Shown here: in pieces, positions 16,883 through 27,574 of the stretch
How the letters are laid out: each line of letters begins with the position of its first letter
Position numbering within the stretch: the stretch's first letter is position 1
The notes under the pieces: generated by a model
The model's input: the letters and a program-made list of their open reading frames with translations, nothing else
What the model was told of the DNA's origin: nothing
Database searches by the model: none
Position numbers and translations under genes: made by a program
Assembly (NCBI GenBank): GCA_965203785.1
Contig: OZ241911.1
Span: 248,001-312,000 of the forward strand
Reading direction: 5' to 3'
From: JANQSP01 sp965203785
GTDB lineage: Bacteria; Bdellovibrionota; Bdellovibrionia; Bdellovibrionales; UBA1609
DNA: 64,000 nucleotides

Positions 16883-19295
16883 TGACAAGACTGACACTTT
16901 TGATTTGTTCTTGTGCTTTAAGTCTCATGAGTCGCACTCCTTGAGATGCTCGACCCACTACAGATATCTCCGAAGCAGAAAATCGAATCGATTGCCCTTG
17001 AGTTGTCATAACTAAAACTTGATGATGATCCTTCACCACTCGAGCCTGCACAACATAACCTGTCTTATTTGTTACCTTATGAGCAATCAAGCCCTTGCCT
17101 CCTCGTTTTTGACATCGATATTCCATGAGTTTTGTCCTCTTCCCAAAGCCTCTACTGGTCACACTAAAACAATACTCTTCACTATTAGATAAAATATTTT
17201 CCATACTGATGAGTTCATCATTTGCTTTTAAAAAAATCCCCCTAACTCCTTTGGCTTGTCTACCAACTGCACGCACACTATCTACTGAAAAACGAATGCT
17301 CTGACCTGCTCGAGTTAACATAAAAATATTTTCTTTATCTTGACTGATACAAGCCGATACGAGTTGATCTGAATCAGACATACTCAATGCAATAACTCCC
17401 GTCTTTCTGGGGCTGGAAAAAAATTTCAAATTCGTCTTTTTTAAAAGACCTTTTTTTGTAGCCAAACACAAATAAGAAGTTTCCAAATTAACTCCTAAGG
17501 GAAGAATGACTTGCACTCTTTCATCTGCTTGCAAACACACTAAATTTTTAATCGATCGCCCTCGAGCTGTTCTACTCATGCGGGGAATGCGAAAAGTATC
17601 TAACCAATAAAGTCGCCCTCGATTGGTCAACACCAACAAAGTACTATGTGTATTTACGCAAAGAGATTGCCGAACTTCTGATCCTTTGGTTTGAGAACCT
17701 TTAGTTCCCACTCCCCCTCTTTTTTGAAGACGATATTCTTCTAATGAAATTTGCTTAATCTCTCCATCTCTATTGAGAGCGACTAATACATTTTCTTTCG
17801 GAATCAATTGCTTATCTTCTATTTCTTCTTCATCATTGGCTTCAATCCGAGTGCGACGCGGAGAAGAAAATTGAGTTTTAATTTCTTCTAATTCTTTTTT
17901 TATGAGCTGATACACTTCTTTCTGGCTGGATAAAATCTTTCGAAGTGTTTGCACCTGATTTTTCCAATGTTGCAAGTCTTGAGTAATTTTTTGTCTCTCT
18001 AAACCCGTTAATCGTTGAAGACGCATCTCCAAAATAGCTTGAGCCTGCTTAAAAGATAAAGAAAGTTTTTCTCTTAACTGACTTCTCGCTTGAGAACTAT
18101 CTTTTGCTTGACGAATCCAATTGATCACATCAGAAATATGATCCAAAGCTCGACTTAAACCTTCTAAAATATGCACTTTTGCCAAAGCCGATTTGAGATC
18201 AAACATCAACCTTTTGGTAACCACTAAAAATCGATGAGCAATAAAAGATTCTAAAATTTGCCTTAAAGAAAAAAGACGAGGCTGACCTTTGGCATTTAGA
18301 GCTAAAAAAATGATCCCAAATCGAGTACTCAATTGAGAATATTTAAATAACTGATTTAAAATAACATCGGCATTTTCTTTTCTCTTTAAAACAATCACAA
18401 TCCTCATGCCCTCTCTAGAGGATTCATCTTTAATATCTGAAATCCCCTCTATTTTTTTATCTTTAACTAAACCCGCAATGCTCTCAATAAGCCTCGCTTT
18501 ATTGACTTGAAAGGGGAGTTCTCGAATAATTAAACGAGAAGGTTTTTTTTCTTCTCGTTCAATCTCTACATCCGCCTGAACACTGATAATACCTTTACCT
18601 GTTTTATAAGCTGCCAAAAGACCTTGTTTGGATTTTATAATCCCAGCAGTTGGAAAATCCGGACCCGGAATTATTTTTAATAATTCTTCATCTGCAACTT
18701 GAGGATTTTCAATCAAAGCAATACAAGCAGAAATCACTTCACTTAAATTATGTGGAGGAATCCGAGACGCCATGCCAACGGCAATCCCTTCACTGCCATT
18801 GACCAATAAATTGGGAAACTTAGCCGGTAAAACTTGAGGGATTTGTAAAGTGTCATCATAGTTCCAAACAAAAGAAACTGTTTGTTTCTCTAAATCTTGA
18901 AGAAGTTGTTCAGCTAAAGGAGTCATTCGAATTTCGGTATAACGAGAAGCCGCTGGAGCATCCCCATCTATTGAGCCAAAGTTTCCCTGCCCATCCACTA
19001 ACGGATGCCTCATAGAAAAATTTTGAGCCATTCTAACAATTGTATCGTAGACCGCCTGATCTCCATGAGGGTGATATTTACCTATCACATCCCCCACCAC
19101 GCGTGCCGATTTTTTATAAGGTTTATCATGCGTGTTTTTTAAACTCCTCATCGCAAAAAGAACTCGGCGATGAACGGGCTTTAAACCATCTCGCACATCG
19201 GGAAGAGCACGACCCACAATAACACTCATAGAGTATTGGAGATAAGACTCCCTCATCTCTTGATTGATATCAATGTCAAAAATATTTTCGCTCAT
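16863..19295 (-). CDS. gyrA: DNA gyrase subunit A
   Basis: 810 residues, cytoplasmic type II topoisomerase subunit that cuts and rejoins DNA. The start region reads YLQYSMSVIVGRALPDVRDG, followed by the quinolone-resistance region KYHPHGDQAVYDTIVRMAQN and the active-site Tyr in AASRYTEIRMT. The C-terminal beta-pinwheel has several repeat blades. The first-blade gyrase box reads QKRGGVG, slightly off the usual Q[RK]RGG[RK]G, while a consensus-like QKRGGKG occurs in a later blade. It starts 1 base after the gyrB stop. Confidence 0.95.
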   Translation of the reverse strand: MSENIFDIDINQEMRESYLQYSMSVIVGRALPDVRDGLKPVHRRVLFAMRSLKNTHDKPYKKSARVVGDVIGKYHPHGDQAVYDTIVRMAQNFSMRHPLVDGQGNFGSIDGDAPAASRYTEIRMTPLAEQLLQDLEKQTVSFVWNYDDTLQIPQVLPAKFPNLLVNGSEGIAVGMASRIPPHNLSEVISACIALIENPQVADEELLKIIPGPDFPTAGIIKSKQGLLAAYKTGKGIISVQADVEIEREEKKPSRLIIRELPFQVNKARLIESIAGLVKDKKIEGISDIKDESSREGMRIVIVLKRKENADVILNQLFKYSQLSTRFGIIFLALNAKGQPRLFSLRQILESFIAHRFLVVTKRLMFDLKSALAKVHILEGLSRALDHISDVINWIRQAKDSSQARSQLREKLSLSFKQAQAILEMRLQRLTGLERQKITQDLQHWKNQVQTLRKILSSQKEVYQLIKKELEEIKTQFSSPRRTRIEANDEEEIEDKQLIPKENVLVALNRDGEIKQISLEEYRLQKRGGVGTKGSQTKGSEVRQSLCVNTHSTLLVLTNRGRLYWLDTFRIPRMSRTARGRSIKNLVCLQADERVQVILPLGVNLETSYLCLATKKGLLKKTNLKFFSSPRKTGVIALSMSDSDQLVSACISQDKENIFMLTRAGQSIRFSVDSVRAVGRQAKGVRGIFLKANDELISMENILSNSEEYCFSVTSRGFGKRTKLMEYRCQKRGGKGLIAHKVTNKTGYVVQARVVKDHHQVLVMTTQGQSIRFSASEISVVGRASQGVRLMRLKAQEQIKSVSLVNEENFS

Positions 19296-19296
19296 T

Positions 19297-21801
19297 TTAA
19301 ATATCTAATTCCCCAACATTTAAAGCGTTATCACAAATAAACTGCCGGCGAGGTTCCACCACTTCCCCCATCAAAGTACTAAAAGTTTCATCCGCTTGCC
19401 GACAATCTTTTAATGTGACCCTTAAAAGCCTACGATTTTCTTTATTTAAAGTGGTTTCCCATAACTGATCTGGGTTCATTTCACCTAACCCTTTATATCT
19501 TTGAACAGATACTCCCTTTTTAGCTTCTTCCATAAATTTCTTATAAAATAATTCATAATCATAAAAAGTCACCTCTGTTTCGTCTGTAGAATTCCACTTC
19601 ATCTTTAACGGTAATTCCCAGAAGTTTTTCAATTCAGAAGATAGTTTTCTCAACTGTTTCCATTCCAGTAATTCCAAAAGTTTTAAATTAAAAACTGATT
19701 TTGCTTTTTTACTATGATGACCACTTTCCACCATAAACCCATCTGAAATTGTAGAAAATAAAGCTTTTGAATCTTGTAAAGCCGAATCTTCTAAATGGTT
19801 TAATTTGTTTTGATAAGAATCCCAACGAGTTTTTGCCTCTGTAGGATTTTTTAAAAAAAAGTTTAAATCTTCCGCTTGTTCAGAAAAACATAAAAGACTT
19901 TCTTTATTTTGAGTGAAATTTTGAGTCAATAAAACCTCTATTAACTTGGATCTTTTTTGGATATTCAATAAAAAATCTTCTGCATCTAAGTTTTTATGAG
20001 TCCGATTTAAAAAAACAATCCGGGCTAATTGTTTATTTAATAGATAATTATGAAATGCCTTTTCGTCTTTCAGGTAAGCTTCTTCTTTAGCTTTTTTTAC
20101 TTTATAAAGAGGAGGTTGTGCAATATAGATATACCCCTTTTCCAATACTTCTGGCATCTGTCGATAAAAGAAAGTAAGCAAAAGAGTCCGAATATGAGAA
20201 CCATCTACATCTGCGTCTGTCATAATAATAATTTTATGATAGCGAATTTTAGAAAGATCCATGTTGTTTTTGCCAACTCCAGCACCTAAGGCAGTAATAA
20301 TGGTTTTAATTTCCTCATTGGAAAGAGCTTTTTCAAACCGAGCTTTTTCTACATTGATAATTTTACCTCTTAAAGGAAGCACCGCCTGATTTCTTCGATC
20401 TCGAGCTTGTTTAGCACTTCCACCAGCTGAATCTCCTTCTACCAAAAAAAGCTCACAAACTGCAGGGTCTGTTTCTTGACAATCTGCCATTTTCCCAGGC
20501 AAAGACCCATTATCTAAAGCACTCTTTCTTCGAGTAAGCTCTCTCGCTTTCCGAGCTGCAAGACGAGCCTGTGCTGATTTAACACACTTATCAATAATTT
20601 TTTTAGACGAAGACGGATGCTTATCTAACCAATTAAAAATATGCTCTCCGACAAAAGATTCTACAATCCCTTTAATTTCACTATTTCCAAGCTTTGTTTT
20701 AGTCTGCCCCTCAAACTGGGGATCTTTAACTTTTAAAGAAATCACCCCCGCTAAACCTTCTCGAATATCTTCCCCTTCTAATAAAGAATTTTTAAAATCT
20801 TTTAGCCGCCCTTTTTCTAAAGCATATTGATTAACCATCCGAGTGAGAGCTTTTCGAAAACCAACTAAATGAACTCCCCCCTCTATTGTGTTAATATTAT
20901 TACAATAAGTAAATACCGATTCCGAATAAGAATCATTCCACTGCAAAGCAATATCCATTTCTACATCTTTTTTTTGTCCAGAAAAAAATAAAATTTCTGG
21001 ATGAAGTACTCCTCGCGTTCGATTGATATAAGAAATAAAATCGGGCAAACCCTCTTTAAATAAAAACACTTCTGTTTTGATTTCTTGAGTTCGCCGATCC
21101 TCTAATCCAATTTGTAAATTTTTATTTAAAAACGCCAACTCTCGAAACCGAGAAGATAAAGTATCAAAGTCAAAATTAACTCCTTCTTTAAAAATTTCTG
21201 GATCTGGCTGAAAACGAGTATAAGTACCCGTTTGATCAGTTGTTCCTAAATCTTTAAGCACTCCCTCCGGAAGGCCCTGCTTATACTCTTGACTCCATTT
21301 TTTTCCATCTCTTTTTACCACCACTTGGCAGGAGCTGGACAAAGCATTCACTACAGAAGCCCCTACTCCATGCAATCCCCCAGAAACCTTATAAGAATCA
21401 TGATCAAATTTACCCCCGGCATGAAGCACAGTCATCACCACTTCTAAAGCACTTTTCCCCGATGCCTTATAAATTCCAACCGGAATACCTCTGCCATTAT
21501 CTTCTATAGAAACCCATTCATTGGGATGAAGAATTACTTGAACTTTAGAACAAAACCCAGCCATGGCTTCATCTACTGAATTGTCAATAATTTCGTAAAC
21601 TAAATGATGATAGCCTCGAAACCCCGTATCTCCAATATACATTCCAGGTCTTTTGCGAACGGCCTTTCGCCCCTCCAGCACTTGAATGGAAGAGGCATCA
21701 TATTCCCTAGTGGAGGAAGATGCAGATTTAGTTGTTTTTTCTTCCATCTTAGATGGTGTCCTCTCTTTAAAACTTTCTCTAATAATCTTTAAGAAATTCA
21801 A
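19297..21801 (-). CDS. gyrB: DNA gyrase subunit B
   Basis: ATPase subunit of gyrase, up to 834 residues. The GHKL ATPase site is visible (EIIDNSVDEAMAG, IEDNGRGIPVG, GGLHGVGASVVNALS), then the TOPRIM part EGDSAGGSAKQARDRRNQAV with PLRGKIINVEKAR and DADVDGSHIRTLLLTFFYR, and the C-terminal QRYKGLGEMNPDQLWETT. The frame opens with TTG at 21801; an ATG at 21747 (MEEKTTKSA) has an AGAGGA upstream and may be the true start, giving about 816 residues. Pairing with gyrA 1 base away supports gyrase rather than topoisomerase IV. Confidence 0.95.
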   Translation of the reverse strand: MNFLKIIRESFKERTPSKMEEKTTKSASSSTREYDASSIQVLEGRKAVRKRPGMYIGDTGFRGYHHLVYEIIDNSVDEAMAGFCSKVQVILHPNEWVSIEDNGRGIPVGIYKASGKSALEVVMTVLHAGGKFDHDSYKVSGGLHGVGASVVNALSSSCQVVVKRDGKKWSQEYKQGLPEGVLKDLGTTDQTGTYTRFQPDPEIFKEGVNFDFDTLSSRFRELAFLNKNLQIGLEDRRTQEIKTEVFLFKEGLPDFISYINRTRGVLHPEILFFSGQKKDVEMDIALQWNDSYSESVFTYCNNINTIEGGVHLVGFRKALTRMVNQYALEKGRLKDFKNSLLEGEDIREGLAGVISLKVKDPQFEGQTKTKLGNSEIKGIVESFVGEHIFNWLDKHPSSSKKIIDKCVKSAQARLAARKARELTRRKSALDNGSLPGKMADCQETDPAVCELFLVEGDSAGGSAKQARDRRNQAVLPLRGKIINVEKARFEKALSNEEIKTIITALGAGVGKNNMDLSKIRYHKIIIMTDADVDGSHIRTLLLTFFYRQMPEVLEKGYIYIAQPPLYKVKKAKEEAYLKDEKAFHNYLLNKQLARIVFLNRTHKNLDAEDFLLNIQKRSKLIEVLLTQNFTQNKESLLCFSEQAEDLNFFLKNPTEAKTRWDSYQNKLNHLEDSALQDSKALFSTISDGFMVESGHHSKKAKSVFNLKLLELLEWKQLRKLSSELKNFWELPLKMKWNSTDETEVTFYDYELFYKKFMEEAKKGVSVQRYKGLGEMNPDQLWETTLNKENRRLLRVTLKDCRQADETFSTLMGEVVEPRRQFICDNALNVGELDI

Positions 21802-21959
21802 AAAACTATCTGATTTTATTAAAAAAATAGTTGTTTTTTTCTTTTAAAAGAAATCGGCAACAAAATCAGTAGCAAAAATTTTTAAAAACCTTTACTCAAT
21901 CACTCTAACAAATTCTTTGAAGTTTGTCTAAAATAAAGTTTCTTAAAAACTAGTTAAAT

Positions 21960-23885
21960 CTAAGAGACATCTAAGCTCTTGCTGGGTCTATTTTTGATTT
22001 GTAGATAAATGAGTAAAGCTTGGATAGCTACTGGGGGAAGACCGCTGATGCGACCAGCTTGTGCAAGAGTTTTGGGTTGAATTTTTTTTAGTTTTTCTAA
22101 CGCCTCTCGAGATAAACCTTTCACCCGATCATAGTCCACATCAGAAATAATTAAATTTTCCATTTTTGAATTTTGAGCAATCCATTTGTTTTGCCTTTGG
22201 ATATATCCTTCATATTTGATCTTTATTTCCACAGATTCCCAAGTAGATAGAGAAAAATGAGAACTTAATTTAAAAGGAGAATCTTTAGAAATAAAGTTTT
22301 TAATTTTTTGAGCAGACATTTCTGGTCTTTTTAAAAGATCCTTTAAAGTTTGAGGTTTAAGCAAAGGGGAGGCATTTAATTTCTTAACCAATATCTGATT
22401 TTGTCGATTGGGAACCAAGCTTATATTTTTTAAATCCCAAAAGAGTTGAGCTCTTTGGTTTAATTCGTTTTCCATTTTTTTTAATTTCCACTCGGGGACT
22501 AATCGATACTTTTGACTTAAATGAAACAATCGCTCGATCACATTATCTTCTCTTAGCACGAGTCGATGTTCTGCCCGAGAAGTGAGCATACGATAAGGCT
22601 CTTGAGTACCTTTTGTAACTAAATCATCAATTAAAACCCCTATATAAGCCTCACTTCTTTTTAAGATTAAAGGATCCTCCCCTTTCACTTTAAGACTTGC
22701 GTTAATGCCGGCTATTAAACCTTGCCCTGCAGCTTCTTCGTAGCCACTGCTCCCATTAATTTGACCTGCAAAAAATAAATTTTTAATTGGTTTGGTTTCT
22801 AAATTGGGAAGTAAAATTTGCGGATCAAAAAAATCATATTCCACTGCATAACCCGGTTTAAGTATTTCCACCCGACTCAAACCTTTAATCGTTCTTAAAA
22901 ATTGAATCTGCACATCCACTGGAAGACTAGTGGAAAGCCCTTGTAAATAAATGGACTCTCCGCCAATGGTTTCAGGTTCTAAAAAACTTTGATGCTGAGT
23001 TTTATCTGGAAAACAAGTAATTTTATCTTCCACACTGGGGCAATATCGAGGACCTTTCGCCTGAATAGCTCCCGTATAAAGTGGAGATTTTTTTAAATTC
23101 TTTCTAATGATGTCATGAGTTTTTTCGTTTGTATAAGTTAAATAACATAACTGTTGGGGTAAAGATAAATGAGGAGAGCTAAAAAAACTAAAAGGATAAA
23201 AAATAGCATCTCCTTGTTGAGCACAAAGAGGTTGAAAGTCAATAGTTGTTTTTTTGAGACGAGGAGGTGTTCCCGTTTTTAAACGATGAACGGGAAAATT
23301 TAAACTTTTTAACTGATCGGATAAACCCCAAGTGGCTTTTTCCCCCATTCTTCCTCCGGACCTACGAGTAGAACCAATATGCATGATTGCTTTCATAAAA
23401 GTGCCTGTCGTCAATATCACCACTTGGGAGTTAAATTGTTCTCCTGTATGGGTTTTTACTCCACAACAGGTATCCCCTTTAAAAATAAGAGATTTTACTT
23501 CACAAGATAGATAAGAAATATTTTTAGAAACGGCATGAGACGATTTTTTATGGCATAAAAAATTTTGCACAAATTGTCTGTAAATTTTTTTATCACACTG
23601 AGTACGAGATCCCCGAACTGCTGGACCTTTACTCCTATTTAATTTTTTAAATTGAATACATGCTCTATCTGCCGCTATCGCCATTAATCCACCTAAAATA
23701 TCTATTTCTTTTACAATATGCCCCTTGCCCAAACCTCCGATAGAAGGATTGCAACTCATTTGAGCTGTTTGATCCCAACTAACAGTTAGAATTAAAACTC
23801 GACATCCTAAACGAGCTGCCGCATAGCTAGCCTCTACTCCTGCATGACCACTTCCCACTACAATGACATCATAGTTTTTTATCAA
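21960..23885 (-). CDS. mnmG: tRNA U34 5-carboxymethylaminomethyl modification enzyme MnmG
   Basis: FAD-dependent partner of MnmE that modifies wobble U34 of several tRNAs, 641 residues, a little longer than usual. The N-terminal dinucleotide-binding fold reads VIVVGSGHAGVEASYAAARL, followed by MSCNPSIGGLGKGHIVKEID and GRMGEKATWGLSD. Late signatures are FFAGQINGSSGYEEAAGQGL and RLKTGTPPRL. It begins 23 bases after the mnmE stop, the usual order near bacterial origins. No rsmG follows, unlike many genomes. Confidence 0.95.
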   Translation of the reverse strand: MIKNYDVIVVGSGHAGVEASYAAARLGCRVLILTVSWDQTAQMSCNPSIGGLGKGHIVKEIDILGGLMAIAADRACIQFKKLNRSKGPAVRGSRTQCDKKIYRQFVQNFLCHKKSSHAVSKNISYLSCEVKSLIFKGDTCCGVKTHTGEQFNSQVVILTTGTFMKAIMHIGSTRRSGGRMGEKATWGLSDQLKSLNFPVHRLKTGTPPRLKKTTIDFQPLCAQQGDAIFYPFSFFSSPHLSLPQQLCYLTYTNEKTHDIIRKNLKKSPLYTGAIQAKGPRYCPSVEDKITCFPDKTQHQSFLEPETIGGESIYLQGLSTSLPVDVQIQFLRTIKGLSRVEILKPGYAVEYDFFDPQILLPNLETKPIKNLFFAGQINGSSGYEEAAGQGLIAGINASLKVKGEDPLILKRSEAYIGVLIDDLVTKGTQEPYRMLTSRAEHRLVLREDNVIERLFHLSQKYRLVPEWKLKKMENELNQRAQLFWDLKNISLVPNRQNQILVKKLNASPLLKPQTLKDLLKRPEMSAQKIKNFISKDSPFKLSSHFSLSTWESVEIKIKYEGYIQRQNKWIAQNSKMENLIISDVDYDRVKGLSREALEKLKKIQPKTLAQAGRISGLPPVAIQALLIYLQIKNRPSKSLDVS

Positions 23886-23908
23886 CTTTTAAACATCCCA
23901 CTCAAAAA

Positions 23909-25330
23909 TTATTTGCCAATACAAAAATTTTTAAAAACTTCTTTAAGAATTTCTTCATTATATTCTTTTCCCAATAGCTCATAAAGTTTTTTTAAAGCCG
24001 ACTGCAATTCAAAAGCAACTAAATCTAAAGAATCTTGCTTTTGCAATAATTGCTCAGCTTGGGTTAAGAATTGATTAATTTGTTGAAGTCCTTTCATTTG
24101 ACGAATCGTAGAGAAAAAATCATCTCCACTGTACTCTTCTGACTTCTGATAAATCAATTTTTTTAAATGATCCACCCCATGTCCTGTCAAAGAACTCACC
24201 CAAATTGTCGCAAGTGGATTTTTTAAAAAACCTTTTTTATATTCTTCACTGGCATAAAAACTTTTTGTAAAAGATTTTTTATCTTTTTCTGACAAAAGAT
24301 CCGATTTGCTAAATACAAATATTGTTTTATCTCTATCTAATTGGTTAAAACCAACAAAAGCTCCTCTTTTTAAAAAGGAATGCCCCTCTATTAAAAACAA
24401 ATTTAAGTCGGCTTTTTGAGATTCTTCTAAGGCTTTTTTAATTCCCTGTTTTTCTATTTCTCCTGGATTTTTACGCAAACCAGCTGTATCTTTTAAACAA
24501 AATTCTCTTTCTCCCCATATAATTCGAGAAGATAAAACATCTCGCGTAGTACCCGGTTGGGAGGTAACAATTGCTTGTTTTTCTTGAATCAATTGATTGA
24601 ATAAAGAAGATTTACCGGCATTAGTAGCACCCAGTAAAACAACTACAAATCCATTTTGATTAATTTGCCCTTGATGTACTTTTTTTAAGCCTCTTTGCAC
24701 TCGATTCTTAATTTTTTTTAAAATCTGTTTTTGTTTTTCTACATCGATCAAAGAATCCACCTGATCGCTAAAATCAATCCCTGCCTCTATATGAGAAATC
24801 AAAACTAAAAGGTCTTGTTCTATCTCTTTTAACCATTCAGATAAAACCCCTTTCATCCCTCTTAAGGCTTGTGTGTGAGCTTTTTTAGAACGACTGTGAA
24901 TAAGATTTAAAATACTTTCTGCTTGGATGAGATCTATTTTACCATTCATAAACGCTCGATAGCTAAATTCTCCTCTTTCAGACATCCTCGCCCCTTGATG
25001 AACTAAAAACTCTAAAATAAGAGAAGATATCAACACACTCCCATGGCAAAAAATTTCAACTGTTTCTTCCCCTGTAAAAGAACGACCTTTTTTAAAATAA
25101 GAAACTAATACTTCATCTACAAAAGCTTTTGTCGTTGGATTAATTAAACTCCCCAACCGCAATCGATGAGATACACAAGGTAAAGATGGTTGAGATAAAA
25201 ATGGGCAAAGTTTTTGACTAATTTTTAAAGCTTGTGATCCACTGACTCGAATCACAGCCAGAGCAGATCTTCCTAAAGGGGTTGCTAAAGCACATATTGT
25301 GTCTTTATCTTGAGGCCTTAAGCCACTCAT
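23909..25330 (-). CDS. mnmE: tRNA modification GTPase MnmE
   Basis: 473 residues from the ATG at 25330, which lies 1 base after the jag stop; the open frame continues to 25423 inside jag. The N-terminal tetrahydrofolate-binding domain starts DTICALATPLGRSALAVIRVS. The G domain has GATNAGKSSLFN (P-loop), TSQPGTTRDV, DTAGLR and a later SKSD motif. The C-terminus ends in FCIGK with the conserved Cys. It works with MnmG on tRNA wobble uridines. Confidence 0.95.
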   Translation of the reverse strand: MSGLRPQDKDTICALATPLGRSALAVIRVSGSQALKISQKLCPFLSQPSLPCVSHRLRLGSLINPTTKAFVDEVLVSYFKKGRSFTGEETVEIFCHGSVLISSLILEFLVHQGARMSERGEFSYRAFMNGKIDLIQAESILNLIHSRSKKAHTQALRGMKGVLSEWLKEIEQDLLVLISHIEAGIDFSDQVDSLIDVEKQKQILKKIKNRVQRGLKKVHQGQINQNGFVVVLLGATNAGKSSLFNQLIQEKQAIVTSQPGTTRDVLSSRIIWGEREFCLKDTAGLRKNPGEIEKQGIKKALEESQKADLNLFLIEGHSFLKRGAFVGFNQLDRDKTIFVFSKSDLLSEKDKKSFTKSFYASEEYKKGFLKNPLATIWVSSLTGHGVDHLKKLIYQKSEEYSGDDFFSTIRQMKGLQQINQFLTQAEQLLQKQDSLDLVAFELQSALKKLYELLGKEYNEEILKEVFKNFCIGK

Positions 25331-25331
25331 A

Positions 25332-25859
25332 TCAGTTAATCGATCGATTGGCGGAATCGTTTGGAGTAATGCAAATATTCTTATAAAACCCATCTCCCAC
25401 TGAAGAAGTGTGCACTTTAGCATCTTCCGAAAGAAACTGATGCACTTTGCGTCTTAAATTAGGAGGAAGGGATTTAAAATAAACAGGCTGTCTTGTATAA
25501 AGAGCTTTTTTCTTCAATCTCTGAGCTAAATCCAATAATCTTTTGTCTTTATCTTCAAAATAGGAGCTGGAATCCACTCTTATAAAGAATTTTTTGTCCA
25601 AAAAATGATGCTGAATTAAACGATTACAATAAGTTTGCAAAGCTAAAAGAAAGCGACCATGATTCATTTTTAATAAATCTTCATCTTCTCCAAAAAGATT
25701 GATAAAAATTTCTTTTCTAGAGGAATTTTTGTCATTAATTTTCAAATCAAAAGAAAGCTCAAATCCCCCTTTGTCTAAAAGTTCTTGAAGAAACTGTTCC
25801 AAAAAATTAGCTGGGTTTTTTTCTTTAATTCCCAACCATTTATTAAACAACGAAAACAT
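25332..25859 (-). CDS. jag: Jag/KhpB-type RNA-binding protein (KH and R3H domains)
   Basis: 175 residues. The C-terminus carries an R3H signature, LPPNLRRKVHQFLSEDAKVH followed by TSSVGDGFYKNICI. The middle (about residues 30-105) fits the KH-like part, although the GxxG loop is not obvious. An N-terminal Jag domain seems absent, so it is shorter than many relatives. Its place between yidC and mnmE is the normal location. It probably binds RNA in the cytoplasm. Confidence 0.85.
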   Translation of the reverse strand: MFSLFNKWLGIKEKNPANFLEQFLQELLDKGGFELSFDLKINDKNSSRKEIFINLFGEDEDLLKMNHGRFLLALQTYCNRLIQHHFLDKKFFIRVDSSSYFEDKDKRLLDLAQRLKKKALYTRQPVYFKSLPPNLRRKVHQFLSEDAKVHTSSVGDGFYKNICITPNDSANRSIN

Positions 25860-25908
25860 TATACCCCTTTGCCCCTTTGCTTTCTGTCTCTTACCTATTA
25901 CAGTTTGC

Positions 25909-27567
25909 CTACTTCAGTTTAAGTACGGTTGAAGTATGGGGTCGATTTAAGCCCATTTGTTGAATCAAACCAAACAAAGAGCTAATCAACACATACAAGG
26001 TCAATCCGCTGGGCAAATTTAACATAAACAAAACAATAAAGACAGGTAAAATCCGCATAGCTCGAGCCATATCTGCATTTAAAGTGACTGGAGATAGACT
26101 TTGTTGAACAAACATCAAGGCTCCAATTAAAACGGGCAACACATAATAAGGGTCTTTCCAGCTTAAATCTTGAATCCAAAACACAAACGGGGAACGATAA
26201 AGAGAAAAACTTCCTGCTAAAGCTTTCCACAGAGCCCAAAAAATGGGAATTTGAAGCAACATAGGCAAACATCCTCCCAGAGGGTTGGCTTTATGAGTCT
26301 TCATCAAAGCCATAATTTCTCGATTCATGCGTTGAGGGTCTTTTTTAAACTTCTCTCTTACTTTTTTAATCTCTGGTTGCAGAGTTTTCATTAACTCCAT
26401 GGAACGATGAGAAGAAAGCACCAAAGGAAAAAGCAAAAGCCTTACAAATAGAGTCAGCAAAATAATAGATATCCCCCAATTTTTCACCAAGGAATAAAAA
26501 AAACTTAAAACTTGTAAAATCATTCGAGCTAAACCACCAAACCAACCAAAATCCACCCATTCAACCAATTGCAAATCATGTTTTTTAAGAAGCCTCAAAG
26601 ATTTGGGTCCCATAAAAAGACGATAAGATGTGACAAAGCTTTCTTGTCGATTGATTACAGGATGAAAAAGCACACCGGATAACCATTGATTTTTATAAAC
26701 AAAATTAAAATCTGCTTGCACATCCGAATCATCAATAAAAGCTTGCCCAAAGTATTTAGTTCCCACTCCAGCTAATTGCACTCCCGATACAGTGGGGGTT
26801 GACACATGGTGTTTACCCCTATCGTCTGCATCATGAAATAGAGAAAATCGCTGAACCCCTTCAGAATTAGAAAACAGAAAAAAAGACATAAAATCGGGTT
26901 GAGATAAAAACGAAAAAATCCCAGATCTTTGAAAAAACAAAGGTTTAAAAGCTGGCAAAAAGGTTTTTACACCTTTTATTTGACTTAAATCCCCAGAAAT
27001 TTTTACTTGAGTTTTTATCAAAAATTCTTCCGGAAATACTTTCAATGTTTTTCTAATTTTTAACCCAAAAACCTCTGCTCGCCCTTCAAAAAAATGTTTA
27101 CCCAATTGAGAAAGCTCAAAGTTTAAAGTTTCTTCTGATAAAGAATCGGATAAGTAAATGATGTGAGTTTCAAAAATTTTCTCAACTCCTTCATTACTAG
27201 AAGACAGTAAAACGGGTTGATTGCTTCGATCTAACACTTGATTGAGCTGAACATTTTTAAATCCCATTCCTCGAGAAGAAAGCCCAAAGGATAAGGACGA
27301 ACTTTTATAAGTTAAGATTTTTTCTTTCCTTAATTGCGGAACCAGTTTTTTTTTACGATCGGAAGGAGCAGAAAAAGAATTCGAAGAATGAGAATTAGAG
27401 GGGGAAGAAGGGTAAGAAACGACAGAAGTTTTAGAGGGTGATTTTTCTAACTGCTTAGGATATTTTTTTTTCATATAGAAATCCCAAGCCAGCCAACATA
27501 GAAGAGTAAAAGCAATTGCCAATAAAGTATTTTTATCTAAAAAGTTTTCTTTTTCGTTCATGGTCAT
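25909..27567 (-). CDS. yidC: Membrane protein insertase YidC
   Basis: 552 residues. A first membrane helix (LLAIAFTLLCWLAWDFYM), a Ser-rich linker, a large periplasmic domain (about 90-330), then the core insertase region with the positively charged groove: NWGISIILLTLFVRLLLFPL, MKTLQPEIKKVREKFKKDPQ, GGCLPMLLQIPIFWALWKAL. This is the Gram-negative form. It inserts proteins into the inner membrane alone or with Sec. It starts 7 bases after yidD. ATGs at 27567 and 27561 are both possible. Confidence 0.95.
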   Translation of the reverse strand: MTMNEKENFLDKNTLLAIAFTLLCWLAWDFYMKKKYPKQLEKSPSKTSVVSYPSSPSNSHSSNSFSAPSDRKKKLVPQLRKEKILTYKSSSLSFGLSSRGMGFKNVQLNQVLDRSNQPVLLSSSNEGVEKIFETHIIYLSDSLSEETLNFELSQLGKHFFEGRAEVFGLKIRKTLKVFPEEFLIKTQVKISGDLSQIKGVKTFLPAFKPLFFQRSGIFSFLSQPDFMSFFLFSNSEGVQRFSLFHDADDRGKHHVSTPTVSGVQLAGVGTKYFGQAFIDDSDVQADFNFVYKNQWLSGVLFHPVINRQESFVTSYRLFMGPKSLRLLKKHDLQLVEWVDFGWFGGLARMILQVLSFFYSLVKNWGISIILLTLFVRLLLFPLVLSSHRSMELMKTLQPEIKKVREKFKKDPQRMNREIMALMKTHKANPLGGCLPMLLQIPIFWALWKALAGSFSLYRSPFVFWIQDLSWKDPYYVLPVLIGALMFVQQSLSPVTLNADMARAMRILPVFIVLFMLNLPSGLTLYVLISSLFGLIQQMGLNRPHTSTVLKLK

Positions 27568-27574
27568 TTAAAAC

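Noticed and set aside
21802..21959. AACTAT/ATAGTT and TTTCTTTTAAAAGAAA inverted repeats between mnmG and gyrB
   Set aside because: Made almost entirely of A and T with short arms; expected by chance at this composition.
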